The position numbers and the translations under genes were made by a program. This document shows positions 21,917 to 33,219 of a stretch of DNA of 64,000 nucleotides, in pieces. The notes under the pieces were generated by a model. The model ran no database searches and was not told the origin of the DNA. It worked only from the letters and a program-made list of their open reading frames with translations. The stretch lies in contig OY744470.1 of assembly GCA_963556145.1 (NCBI GenBank), positions 3,100,001-3,164,000 on the forward strand, read 5' to 3'. Origin of the DNA: Hygrocybe punicea (lineage: Eukaryota; Basidiomycota; Agaricomycetes; Agaricales; Hygrophoraceae). Each line of letters begins with the position of its first letter. The stretch's first letter is position 1.

Positions 21917-22388
21917 TCTATGAACTAGGAGTACGATAAGATGTGCGAGCGTGGGAATCCCGAAAGGGTCCTTCGACGTCTCACTGATTCGGTATTCCCG
22001 CTGGATGATCCCAGTTTCCGGATCATTGTCCCACCCCTGTACACCTCCGGTTGGTTGGGTCCGCATGCGCTACTCACGCCATGCTACCGGTTCAGGTCTT
22101 GCCCTAACCGGGCCACTCCCCATCAGCATTACACGCTTAGAGGTAGTACTCCGTAAAAAGAACACAGATGGTCTAGAGGTCAGGGCAGGCGGTAGCCTTC
22201 TGATGAGATCCTTCGCCGGATCGAAACCTCTTGCCCGTAATCCTCTAACTTAGTCAGCGTAGCAAGCTGGACCACGTGCACCTTATCTTCGGAGACGGTG
22301 GCACGTGGGATGCCCTAGTACCTGATCGTCAGCCTGTACATAGACCACAGTCTGAGCCTGGGCCTTTGGCCCAGACCCAGACTACCAA
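21917..22388 (+). other. 472-bp insert with tRNA-like pol III boxes, SINE candidate
   Basis: Comparison with the intact foldback at 49126 shows AGAAGTA|CATATACC interrupted by this sequence. It is rich in CG, unlike its host. TGGTCTAGAGGTCA (22169-22182) resembles an A box and GGATCGAAACC (22218-22228) a B box, 36 bases apart, as in tRNA genes. The stems of a real tRNA do not form well. No target duplication or tail was found, and the boxes lie in the middle of the insert, so a SINE is only one option; a fragment of another retroelement is the other. Confidence 0.35.
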
Positions 22389-22904
22389 CATATACCGTGT
22401 TTTTCTTTATTTTTTGTTCTTTGAGCCAATATTACATCATTACTATGCTTGTCTGCATTGAGATCATGACTACGAAAGTCATAAATATTGGCTCAAAGAA
22501 CAAAAAATAAAGAAAAACACGGTATATGTACTTCTAGCCCTTGACAAAATGAAGAACTTTCTCTCTACAATCTTCTTCATAGGAGTTCATTTGATGGCAT
22601 TACTTGACAATATCATTTAGGGTGTCAAAAAGTACTGGTTTACCTTTTGTTTCATCCACAACTCACCACACACTAAATATTTTCTAAATGTAATTACAGG
22701 AGTAGATAGCCCTCAAGACATAGTACAACTTTCCCTCTATAACCATGTCAATCCATGCAGTATTTCATGAGATATAAAATACAGCACTCAAAATTTTTCT
22801 AAGTCAACATTTTTCTAAACTATCGAAAAAAATTCAAAAAGTCTCAAGCATTTCAAAAATGGCTGTAAATACAAATATAAAATACAGCACTCAAAATTTT
22901 TCTA

Positions 22905-24094
22905 CAGCTGATTCGGAAATTCTTGTCCCACGGTTCAAAAAGCGCGAAAAAAATCAAAAAAATCAAAAAAAATCAAAAAAACATTTGCTCCCTCAATACC
23001 ATTCATTCACCATGGGTTACTGCCATATCAGCTACGAAATGAAACAAGGAGTGTTTCGGCCACTGCTGGAAGGCTTGAATCTGTTGGTGTCTCCACCAAG
23101 CACATTGCCTAAGGCAGCCTAACCAAAATTCTTCTACGACGTCAATGGAGATCAATTTGAGTGAGCAGGTATCCTGAACATGAAATTGTTGAACCAGGCA
23201 CAACAGCAGTTACGATGGATAAGGCAAGGAAGTTGGTATACACAGAGTATATGTTAAAACATTACTGGCACCGAACACAATAGTACTTCAATATTTGGGG
23301 ACTGCCCAAGGCTTGCCGAACAGACCCAGAGTCTGAGACTGAGTGGAATGACTGAGTGACTACTGGAGTATGACCTTGAATGCAAACTGACAGAGTACAC
23401 ACCTAATACTCTCGCTGATTGCTGCTCTTTGGTGTCGTTGGTGATGCCGTTGCCACAAGCATAACATTTGTGTTACTCCTTTGATGCGAGAATTTGCTTG
23501 CCCATCATCTCGAACCCACTCGGAGTAGTAGGGAAGGCCAACAAACTCTTTGCTTAACGTCTTCACTGTCCCTATCGGCCACTCAGCAACTGCTCATTGC
23601 AACATTTGAACCTGCTTGTTGAAAACGGCACGGGGCCTCTGCCTAGTTTTGGGAGGGCCTGGGAGGTGCGAATCGTCCCAATCGTCGATTCCGCTATTGC
23701 TAAACTGATTGAGAATGAGTGTGACGGAAGGCAAGTGGGAGACGACTGTACCTTGAGATGTACAGAACATCTTTCTTGACACCCTCAGCTTCTGAAACCT
23801 TGTCTACGCCAATGAAGGTGTCTCCATTTGGATTCCCAAACTCGTATTCCGATGTGGAGAAGCCAGCGAAGGCGCAATTGGTCTCCACAAACCATGTAAA
23901 TCTTCGAGAAATTGACATCTGTTAATGCGCGAAGATCTTCATTAGGGTGTTCTCTGAGGGTTTATGGGTCTGACCATGTAAATGTAGGCGATTCTAGCTG
24001 GTATTGAGGGAGCAAATGTTTTTTTGATTTTTTTGATTTTTTTGATTTTTTTCGCACTTTTTGAACCGTGGGACAAGAATTTCCGAATCAGCTG
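22905..24094 (+). mobile_element. Tc1/mariner-type element (1190 bp), decayed
   Basis: Long inverted ends begin CAGCTGATTCGGAAATTC and extend for about 100 bp on each side. TA lies at 22903-22904 and 24095-24096, and the undisturbed neighbour copy reads TTTTTCTAAGTC, so the TA duplication is certain. A start at 23012 (MGYCHISYEMKQGVFRPLL) and, after a frame change, GVSTKHIA resemble the N-terminal helix-turn-helix of Tc1/IS630-like transposases. Further downstream only broken frames remain, and the DDE catalytic core was not recognised. Confidence 0.75.
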
Positions 24095-24271
24095 TAAGTC
24101 AACATTTTTCTAAACTATCGAAAAAAATTCAAAAAGTCTCAAGCATTTCAAAAACGGCTGTAATTACAAATTTTAAGAACATCAAGATGCACTAAGACAC
24201 CCCAAGACAAAATTAAGTAATATCAGGTTTTCCTGATGCGGCAGGCTGGCAGCATTCTGCCAACAACACTA

Positions 24272-26253
24272 CGGGCCACGATGTACTCGGCCGACCCTAT
24301 AACGGTTACTCGCAGTCGGTCTTCAGACGTGAGTAACATCGTAACCGGATGTTCGCGTGGTGGTGGATCACGAGGTACTACCATCATACAAATTGTCACT
24401 GCATATGGGGCGAATGCATGCTTTCTAGTCCAGTCTACCGCAGTTCGCTGATCACGCCAACATGTTCTCGTAGTACACCGCAGCTTGTGCCGTCATCCCG
24501 AATCAGCAATTACAGCCTACATTGGCGGTCTTGGCAGGCTTGTCCATGTGTCCAACTACGATCAGCCTCCTGCATGCCGTACTGAGATACGACGGGGTGA
24601 GGATACCACGTACGTTAAGTGGATCGTGCGACAGATTGGCAACCACTTATGAATACCGCCGATAATCAGATCATTTGGAACACTCTCCTACTTCCGGCCG
24701 TACCTGTGCGAACAAAAGGGGAAATGTCACATTCCGCCTGGCGATATCTCTCTGCGTTCACTAACCTCGACGGCCCGGAGTTTGGGATAGTCCCGGTACC
24801 GGCCTTTCAATGTCCTTGCCCCCATATCTTCTCTCAGTTCTCTGGCACAATTCTCTGCTGTCGCACGGCTTTCTCTGCCTCTCGCCATTCCCGAGAAAGT
24901 TGATTTGTAGTTGATAAGTCTAAGTCCTCTTGTCAAAGTCGAACGGCCTTGCTTTTTGTTTCGTGGAAAGGGATTATTGACTGTACGCTGCTTTCTTTGG
25001 TGAGCTTGCAGCACCGATGTGTTTGAAGCTGTTGAAGCTGTTATTGATTGAATCTATCCGTAGGTTTTGATCGAGATATGCTCTGCTTCGGCCCGTATTC
25101 CACTTTATCGGCATATTCACAATACAAGGTGTTGAAGTTTTTTTTGGCTCTGTGCATTCATCAAATGATATTCATCGCAGTGAACGTATCTTGCGACTAC
25201 CGCTCGTACTATATCTTGCGCTTTGCCTTGGACGAAGGGTCAAAGCCACCAGTTTATCCAAACCAATGACAGACCCATACCTGACGTGTCCGCCTTTACG
25301 GATAGACTCAGCCACTCGTTTGACTGCTCCCCAGAGTGATCTGATTTTCAGTATTCTGCTTGATCCCATCAAGGACAGGCGACTACTCGCGAAGTGGCAT
25401 CATTTCAAGAGCCAGCGCTTCGACGGCAGTGACGCAACAGAGCTTTGGCGTGGTTGTCGAGCCAGTGCTAGACACGGTGCCTAGAAACCATGGCCTGTTT
25501 ATCGTGAAGACTACGCATGACGTGCACTGGTAGAGGGAAATACGAGGTATCCCATTTTGATCGGGTGATTTTGCAGTGTGGCGTCAATCAGTTAAAGACT
25601 GAAATTTGCTATTACTAACGAGAAAAATGTGGAGAGGGCCGACGCGAACTAGAACCAGGAGGACGTCGACGCCTGTTTCCCAGCCCCAGCTCTAGGTTCC
25701 GTGTTAGGAACCACGCAGACGCCCAAACCTTACTTAACCAAGCGACTGCGGTTGGAATGTCTCCTAGGCTCCACTGCTCCAGCCCATCTCGAATCCTATG
25801 CCAGAACCAGTAGCGATGGGCATCAGATCGACGTCTTGTACTCAGTCGTAACTGTAGCTTACTTGGTTACTACACTACTGAAGTAGAAAGTAGTAAGGCA
25901 CGTGATAACGTTGTTCGAATCAAATCTTTGCTGCCGATCAGCTGGGCGGTGAACATCAGACAGCTGCCATCATCAGGGTGACTGCGTACTTACTGACTCT
26001 TTCTCAGACCAAGCGGTCTTAAGTACCAGCTTTTGGCTTTTCAAGGCGTTGCCATCGTCAACTGGTCTGTCCGTCTACTTCATCAACGTTTCCGAAGTCT
26101 GATTTTATGTCCCAAAGCCCTCGAGCCTGAGTTTCGGTCTATTCGGACGTCGTTCTTTCTCGGACTAGACTACTCAACCCTGCATGTGCGTCCAGAACAT
26201 TTCCAAATTGATGCATCGTTCACAGCTCAGTTTCAGCTTTACCCTCGACGATT
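24272..26253. other. intergenic region at the transposon border, no supported gene
   Basis: Base composition changes sharply here from AT-rich transposon remains to CG-containing gene space. Several frames of 70-110 residues occur on both strands (for example 24727-25014 minus, 25152-25484 plus) but none shows a known motif or a convincing exon chain. The last 200 bases should hold the promoter of the gene at 26254. Confidence 0.55.
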
Positions 26254-26843
26254 ATGCCTCCCTCACCCGCTGATCATTCCGCCGACGGCTCGTCCACCTC
26301 GCCTCCACAACCACATAGTCATCTTGCGCTCGAGATCGGTCTGATCGTCTTCGGCATCTTGTTGATAATTGGTGCCATTATTATTATAATCAGCCTTCGA
26401 CGCAAGCAACATTCATCGCGAGCCTTCGTTAACATGGACATCAATCACCTGGCGTCCCGTATCACGCCTTTCTGTCCACGTAGAAGAGATATTTCGCCAT
26501 TTGGTAGGCCCTTCTTCTCCCTTCTCTGTTTCATTTTCTCAAGCCATTTGTAGGACATGTCCCCGGTTCCAACATGCGGATAGCGACTCGAGACTTGGAT
26601 GGTTCATGGAAATTCTCGGACCCTGGGACTCCGTTTACACCTTCGGGAATCTCGGACGTTTCGCCATCCCCATCCTCCTCGACCCACCAGTCGACACAAC
26701 CATCACCCAACCAAGATGTGGCAATGGTGTCGCATCCCGCCAAACCTGGATACAAACACTATGAATACGATGAAAGACCGGAGGTTCATCCGCCTCCAGC
26801 TTATGGGTATGATGTTGGTTATATTGACCACGGGAAAGGGTGA
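26254..26843 (+). CDS. small single-pass membrane protein with PPxY motif, unknown function
   Basis: Two exons, 26254-26503 and 26554-26843, joined over a 50-nt GT-AG intron, give 179 residues. The frame is continuous across the splice (SPFG-HVPGSN). A hydrophobic segment at about residues 24-47 is followed by LRRKQ, suggesting one membrane span with the C-terminal part in the cytosol. No cleavable signal peptide is seen before it. The tail is rich in Ser, Thr and Pro and ends in HPPPAYGYD, where PPAY at 164-167 is a PPxY motif of the kind bound by WW domains of Rsp5-type ubiquitin ligases. A role as ligase adaptor is inference only. The protein family was not recognised. Confidence 0.7.
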
Positions 26844-27368
26844 TATCTCAACACATCAATGCTTTTTTTTTTCACTCGCTCACTTAGACCATGCAACATC
26901 AGTCTTTACATTTTGTGCATACGCTATCATATCATTCTGTTTCCGGAATCTCTCATATATATCATCTCGCATATATATCATACTTATTCTATAACACTCC
27001 TTTCACATATTACTATTTCGCAACGGTTGTGCGGACTTGACCAATGTCGAATATCATCGTCAGTGCTCAAGAATCACCTGTAATCGGCCGATCCTAAGGA
27101 CGAGAGGCCGCAGATATTCCACGAGACGCGGCCATATTGCCAAGCCCGCGTATACACTGAATGAAAAGGATCTTGGGTGGGAGGAACATTAACACCAGTT
27201 CCAGGTTTCAACGGTTTCAACGTTAAGACGGGCAATTTTTAGTCAGTGGTTTTCTCCTCGCTGTCATAACTAGATAAATAATGATCTAAGATTTAATAAT
27301 ATTCCGCGAATCGAGATGTCCAAATATCCGAAGATGTCTCAAAACAAATCAGCATTTTTTCAACTTCA

Positions 27369-29144
27369 TCAAAGTAGGTCCTTCCACCCGGCATCGCGAC
27401 ACTTTTTCACAAGACGTTTGACTTCCTGCGACCGGGCACGGGTTGTGACGAGCAGGGTGTCCGGCATGTCGACGATGACCAAGTCATCAACCCCTAAGCA
27501 CGCAATACGGCGTCCAGATACAGGGACGACGATTCCGCCAGCAACCTGCTCAGTTAGCACTGCACAATTTAAGATCAGTTTTTGGGTTGGGGGAAAAGGG
27601 GAATAGATATGAACCGTAGCGGCTATCGCCAAGAATGCGTGGCTGGTTGGCCTCCGCAGGTAACAAATCCGCCAGAGATGAAAAGTCACCAACATCATCC
27701 CAGCCTAGGACAATTAAATTTCAGTGGATTTGGGGCACGAAGCCTGAAAACGTGACGTGCTCACCGAACGTAGCAGGTACAACCGCAACCTTGCCCTCCA
27801 CAGCCGCTGGTTCGGCAACCGCTGTGTCAATAGGAATTTTCTCCAAACCAGGCCAGATCTCATCTAGCGCCTGCTGCCTCGCAGATTCATCCTCCCAACA
27901 CGCTGCGATCTTCAGCAGGCCATCGTGCAACTCTGGCCGATAAGCCTCTAGCAGTTTCAGTAAGAACGACGCCTTGGTCACGAACATTCCGGCGTTCCAT
28001 CGGTAGTTGCCTGTCGCGATATACGCCGCGGCCGTCCGCGCATCGGGCTTTTCTTTGAAGCTCGATACCAAGCGTGCATTCGGGGCCTCACCGATGTTCA
28101 GCTTCTCACCAATGCGGATGTAGCCAAATCCAGTGGATGGGTGGGACGGTGCGATACCGATGGTGACGAGATAGTCTTTCCGTGCGACTTCAACGGCTTC
28201 CGCAACTGCAGAAAGGAAGGCGTCGTCTCCGGATATCATATGATCCGCCGCAAACGACCCAATCACGGCGTCGGGATCACTGCAGATCATGACAAAGATG
28301 AAACGAGGGAAGAGATATGATCACCAACCGTTGAAGAAGGACGGCGGCTGCAAGACCGATAGCAGCCATCGACTCCTTGGGGCCCGGTTCACAGAATAAA
28401 TTTTCTGAAAGGAGGTCGGGGAGCTGTTCGCGAATGGTTTTGATGTGCGCTGGTCCCGCTACTACAGTTGTGCGTGTAGGGGAGGTGAGAGGAAGGAGAC
28501 GGTCCCAGGTGGCTTGAATCAGAGAGCGACCCTTTAGCGTCAGATCGAGTAGGAACTTGGGATGGTCTTCCCGTGAAAGAGGCCACAGACGCGTGCCTGC
28601 ACCCCCAGCAGGAATGACGACGTAGAATCCCGGTATATCGCGCAGGCCAGACGGGAATGGGGTAAGTGCATGGTCTCCAAGACGCGAGGGAACATAGGCA
28701 GAAATTCCGAGCGGAGGTATGGCACTCGCGGTGAGAAAAGGCGTTTTGGGCCGGAGTTGCGGGCTCGAAGGGACAGGTGTCGTAAATCCGGAAGTAGTAA
28801 CTCGAGAGCCGTTGCAATATTGGTTTAGCTGAGGAAGGGTTCAGTGATTACAATGGACTAAACTGGTCGTAACCCACGGCGGACGGAGAATTGACACTGA
28901 CTTGTTCGCGAACCTGACGTTCAAGACAAGCATTGGCTTGCCTCAGTTCTGCGCATTCCTGTCTGAGACCCCCAATCTCAATGTGCTGCAAAAGTGGTCA
29001 ACAACATGGTCTGATTCTCAGGCTGGACATATGTGATGTACGTACAGACTTTTGGACTGCTGCCATGATGTTTTGAAACATGCCCTCGACTGTAAGCGCA
29101 CCGCCCATCTGGGGCGCGGGTTCGGATGAGAATAATCGCGACAT
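27369..29144 (-). CDS. mannose-1-phosphate guanylyltransferase, bacterial ManC type, 492 aa
   Basis: Six exons on the minus strand (29046-29144, 28902-28985, 28329-28828, 27765-28279, 27615-27704, 27369-27559) give 492 residues with no frame breaks. The nucleotidyltransferase signature GGAGTRLWPLSR lies at about residues 135-146, followed by HPKF, GPKESMAAIGLAA, and GNYRWNAGMF with GWDDVGDF further on, all typical of GTP:mannose-1-phosphate guanylyltransferases of the ManC/RfbM group. The enzyme makes GDP-mannose from mannose 1-phosphate and GTP. The first 130 residues are extra: a heptad-rich segment (about 34-61) and a Ser/Pro linker. The C-terminal isomerase domain of long bacterial ManC proteins is absent. 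Substrate choice is inferred from the family. Confidence 0.85.
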
Positions 29145-29677
29145 TATGGAAGAAAAGGGTTTCTGTTTGAAACCAAGAATTGGGAAGATATCCGGGCGGA
29201 GTTGCTAATAATTATGTAAGCGGTCCAGTGCGATGAACTACTTGGTGACCGACGGTGACAGTGAGGAAGCCGAAAATACAGTCCCCAAGGGAAAACCATG
29301 ATCATGAATGGTGTTGTGATGCAACACCTTGTCTGACTACCAACAGTTGCAAGCTCACTTTTGGGAAATTGATTTGTCCTTCAAAGCCTCTCCGATGCTT
29401 GCCAGCCTTGCCTAGCCTGAGAGAACTTACCACCAACAATTCTAATGAACATTGGATTAACATTGGTGATCATGAAGTGCCTCTCTGGTGAGGAACAATG
29501 AAAACTCTGACCCTTACGGGGTATGTACTACGTGACAGCTCTCCGTACAATGATCTTTGTCACCTTCCGTTCCATATGTCCAGAACTACAATGGCTTTCA
29601 ACCGTCACAAAGATGTGTTTTCATTTCAGTTTGCCAGAAGTCCCAATCCTGATGTACATCATGGAAAACGATTAGTT
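29145..29677. other. intergenic, no gene seen
   Basis: It should hold the promoter of the guanylyltransferase gene. Short frames only. Confidence 0.5.
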
Positions 29678-32031
29678 CAACGTCCACTATGACAGACCCG
29701 CGGGGGGAAACATTCTTTGCGATACCACAAGTTATATCCTAAGATGAACAAAAGGGACCCAGCGCAATACGGCGCGTTGCTATCCCGAAGTTTCTTTGCA
29801 GAAAAATGCAATGCAATGGCAGCATTTCTGGTGTCCACCGGAAAAGTTGTTTATAGAATGCCTCAGACACAACGGGTCCGTCAGCATCGTCTATTGACCA
29901 GAGTGTTGCGACAACTCCTTTGAACCCTGCAAAAAGCATCGCGCTTGCTATGTTCATGACCTCATCAGGAGTTTCAAGGCCACCTGGATTCGAGGGAAAT
30001 ATCAGCTTTCGCGTCCCCGTCGGCATCCAAATCCTTACTTTTGGCAGTCTCACACGCTGACAAAAACGCAAGTCGGCCAAGTGGGACTTGTTGGCGGATT
30101 AATTCCGACACTCGCAGCTGGCCATCGTGCAAAATCAAAGCGGAGTCAAGCCCCGGACCAACCTGCTTGCCATGACAAGCAAAGTGGACGAGCTGAGCTG
30201 CAGCTACTACACATGCGATTGTCGCTTGATCACCCTCGAGTGACGTGACTCCTTGGCCGCACATCCGCCGAATGTGGTCCAACTCTTTGATTGTTCCCGG
30301 AAGCGCTGAAGCACCTTTAGGGTATGCTTGGCCGATCGCGAGAGTCCGAGGAGAGTGTAGTATGAATGAAAGGTCGTCACCCGATGGAAGCAGTGTCGAC
30401 AGCATTGGAGCATAAGAAGAGATGACAAAATCACTAACGCAAACATTGTGTTATAATAGAGTCCTGCAGCATGTATGGGCAGATCAATCAAAGCACTGGT
30501 AGGACACCACCAAACTCGAGCAGGTATTGGTGAGTGCTCATTGTCGCTGTTCGCCTTCTGCAATATAACAATAAATCAATATGTCGTGGCCAGAAGGGTT
30601 CAGCCAGTGACTTACCGCCAAGCCAAGATGAGTTAATATTGGTTCAGCAACGGCGCTCCACAACTCAGCGAGAATGAAGCAGATGACTGCATTCCCGTCT
30701 ACGTACGCGTGCCTCACACTGACATGCTGATCGTCTCGGACCTGACGCCCAGTGACTCTCAAAGCTTCCAATAAACGCTTCTTGAGACGTGATGCGCGAC
30801 TAATGGTCATTTCTGGGAGTACGATGTGTGTGATGGGCTTATTTGGGGCTTGGAGGATTAGGGCATCGCCGTGAGTTACCGCCAAGTTGATAATAAAAAC
30901 AGGCCCTCCACATGAAATCTCTCTCAATTCAGAATATGACCGTGGCATAAGATATGTGCTGAATTGTGGTATTGCGCGGATGTCGTTCAAGATGCGATTC
31001 CATTCAGTGATACGAAGGTCCTTTAACTCTGAAACATCCGAAACATCAAGGCGAGAGAAAGGTTGAGTGGTTCCACTTCCACGATGCGAAGGCACCTCAT
31101 CGATATCGGCAACTTCCTCCAGCGCTCTTCCTGCGGCTTCAAGCCGTTTCGCCAGGTCGGGATACAGACTTCGCATGCTATCGAGAGAGCTCCCGCAAGT
31201 GCATCATCTGACCCCCAGATCATAGACCTTCCATCGTCGAGCCATTCAATGGCCTGGTCAAGACGGCTGAAACGTATTGTCCGCGGCCCGAGCAGGTAAC
31301 CTAAGGATTTTATCGGAAATTTCCAACCTCGACTGTCTGATCCGAAGGCCATATCCGAACCAAATGAACTGAGGATAGAGTGTGAAAGCCCGTTTATAAG
31401 CATCTATCTCGCTGGAATGATGGTAGTTCCGGGCTTCATGAGCCCAAATAATGCTAGCATGGAGTACGTCGAACGTAGTAGCCGCAGGAACCCTGGATGA
31501 TTGCTCAAGCAAAGAAAACGCTCTATTCACGGTATTTTCCGAGGGAAATTCCGCGTGGCGCTCTAACAAGGCTGTCGTTGTCATCCAGAAGCAGCGGGCA
31601 AGCTTGCGATTTCGATGATCTTCCGGAATGGCATTGCGGTACTCGGTAAACGCAGTTATAGACGCGTCGATGTCCTCCTGCCGACGTGTAACCTGGAATA
31701 AGGCCTGTGTTCGCAGATCGAATCGTGCCGGTAACCCATCTGAACATGCGCGAGATTCTATGACTTCTCGAAGGAGAGATGCAGCGGAACTGAGGTGCTC
31801 TACAAGCCCTGTATCATTAAAACGGTCAGAAAGAGAGTTCGCGAGGTCATATTTGTGCTGGTGAATATCAGGGTCGTCGCGAGGTGTCGCGGCCGTCCGG
31901 ACATCCAATGCTTTGTTGGCTATTTTCATATCATTGCATCCTGCATCTGAAACGTGTCCAATGTATCTGCAAGACAACGAAGGAGAAGTGGGCGTCCGGG
32001 GTGGTCCTCACCACACTGCATCAAAGCGAAT
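29678..32031 (-). pseudogene. TPR/CHAT-domain protein, broken by many frameshifts
   Basis: The C-terminal half shows a CHAT (caspase-HetF) protease domain: WWCPTSALIDLPIHAAG, HFACHG with the catalytic His, DSALILHDG, SACETAKS with the catalytic Cys, a 54-nt intron near 29998-30051, then TPDEVMNIASAMLFAGFKG and ATLWSIDDADGP. The N-terminal half has TPR-like helices (DLANSLSDRFNDTG, SSAASLLREVIES, AIEWLDDGRSMIW). The frame changes at least six times without usable introns: near 31940, 31270, 31225, 31195, 30460 and 29850. Clusters of such shifts within 100 bases argue for a dead gene and not for splicing. Intact relatives are common, multi-copy genes in basidiomycetes with a suspected role in signalling or programmed cell death. 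Confidence 0.82.
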
Positions 32032-32120
32032 GTCATTGACGAAGTATTACATAATATGTTGAGTATTAATGTCCACAAGGGTTATGATATCGCAGCACCA
32101 ACTTGAATAACTTGAATGGT

Positions 32121-33077
32121 ATGGATCCTTTTGAAGTGAGGATGCAGTTTCTTACGCATTTGCGAAGGCTCAATGCGTGAGTGTCGTCCATGGTCTAATG
32201 GCGCAAGATTCTCTTAAATTAATTTTCAGCTCTCAGCTATCCATCCAAAAAGTTGTAGGATACGCAATCAAATACTTTCCTCCTTGCGGAGAAGATTTAT
32301 GGGACTGCATCGTCGAGGAATGTCAGAAGGTTGGCGTGATCCTCATTTAATTGCCGGTCGCAGCTCTGGATATTGTTTTCCACCTTCCAAGGGATCTATC
32401 AACGCGCGAATAAACATCCTATACTTTCTCGACTCGTTGTGTGAAACATGTCTCGTAGTCAAGTCTGGCCTGGAAAGTGGTGCCAACCCTTCGTACGTTG
32501 ATTTTGTAGCACGGGATCTAGGGAAGATCGTCGAATGTGTAGTTCCCGAGGGGAGAATGGGTTTACCAAACCTCATAAGTACGAAGCAGGTACGCCCAAC
32601 AATTATACGAATATCACTGTTCTCCTAAGCAGTCTTTAGATTTTGGAGAACTGGAGAAGTAAACGTGTTATAGATCCTCAGAAAGTGGACGACGTGTTGT
32701 TGACTCTGGATAGTCGAAACACTTCGCTTGAACCGTCCGCGAGCTCCCAACCTACACTGTCTGCCTCACCTGCATCGTTATCTCGACCAGAAATCTTTAA
32801 ACGGATAGAAGAGGATCGTGAGCGACACAAACGCCTTCGAGAACGACGTTGGGTACAGCCCATCTCGCGCAATCCCGCTCACTTGCCACCTCAGCTTGCG
32901 TCCTTTCTGCCCTTGACTGATGAGCGGGATGGGGAGGAGGAACTAGCCATCGATATTGAGTTTGAAAACGAGTGGGAAGCTACGAGCGATTGGAATGAGG
33001 ATGACGACGATGCTGCTGCTGAGGAAAACGGGCTTTGCTTTTCCTTGGAGGAAGAGGGCCCTATGGATTGGTCGTAG
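32121..33077 (+). CDS. CTK3: CTD kinase subunit gamma (Ctk3)
   Basis: Four exons, 32121-32176, 32230-32329, 32392-32589 and 32640-33077, give 263 residues with phase-correct joins. The N-terminus MDPFEVRMQFLTHLRRLNAS, the CGEDLWDCIVEECQ block, NARINILYFLDSLCE and YVDFVARDLGKIVECVVPE are those of the Ctk3 CID-like domain. It would be part of the CTDK-I complex with Ctk1 and Ctk2 that phosphorylates Ser2 of the RNA polymerase II tail. The C-terminal third is acidic and low in complexity (EEDDDDAAAEE type). The gene is convergent with UTP20 (142 bp between stops) and starts 89 bp from the end of the CHAT relic. Confidence 0.9.
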
Positions 33078-33219
33078 TCTGTATTTCTCCAAACGTATGT
33101 AATGTGGTAATAAATTAAGGGTGAAATTCTATCACTCCTTGCGTCTCCGCTTCATGTGCCCTTTTCTATCACTAACAAAGGTGAGTGTAGTATCTGGGGA
33201 ATAATTAAAATTTTGAAAC

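Larger units (their letters stand above)
21497..24243. repeat. foldback element copy 2, extended and disrupted
   Basis: The core 21581-22865 is the same family as 49126-49928, with CAGCC...GGCTG tips next to TA. Beyond these tips a further 80 bases on each side (21497-21578 and 24163-24243) are also inverted repeats, so the palindrome is longer here than in the intact copy. A 472-bp sequence (21917-22388) is inserted in the left arm. The right tip is duplicated in tandem: ATAAAATACAG recurs at 22773 and 22877 (104-bp period), and the second copy carries a Tc1-type element (22905-24094). Confidence 0.78.
17383..24271 (-). mobile_element. large decayed hAT element with transposase remains
   Basis: The left end TAGTGTTGGGGGCAGAATTG (17383) pairs with the right end, in complement TAGTGTTGTTGGCAGAATGC (ending 24271). 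GGCAGA motifs are repeated behind both ends. Inside, on the minus strand, lies a broken hAT transposase. Target duplication is not clean: CCCACGAT precedes the left end, and GCCACGAT follows the right end only after four extra bases (24275-24282). About 5 kb of its length comes from later inserts: palindromes at 19700-20323 and 20540-21276 and a composite palindrome at 21497-24243. Its TAGTGTTG tips resemble those of the non-autonomous elements at 929, 9146 and 13728. Confidence 0.75.

Noticed and set aside
22003..22400. Insert in the foldback taken as a genuine tRNA gene
   Set aside because: Box spacing fits but acceptor and T stems do not pair.
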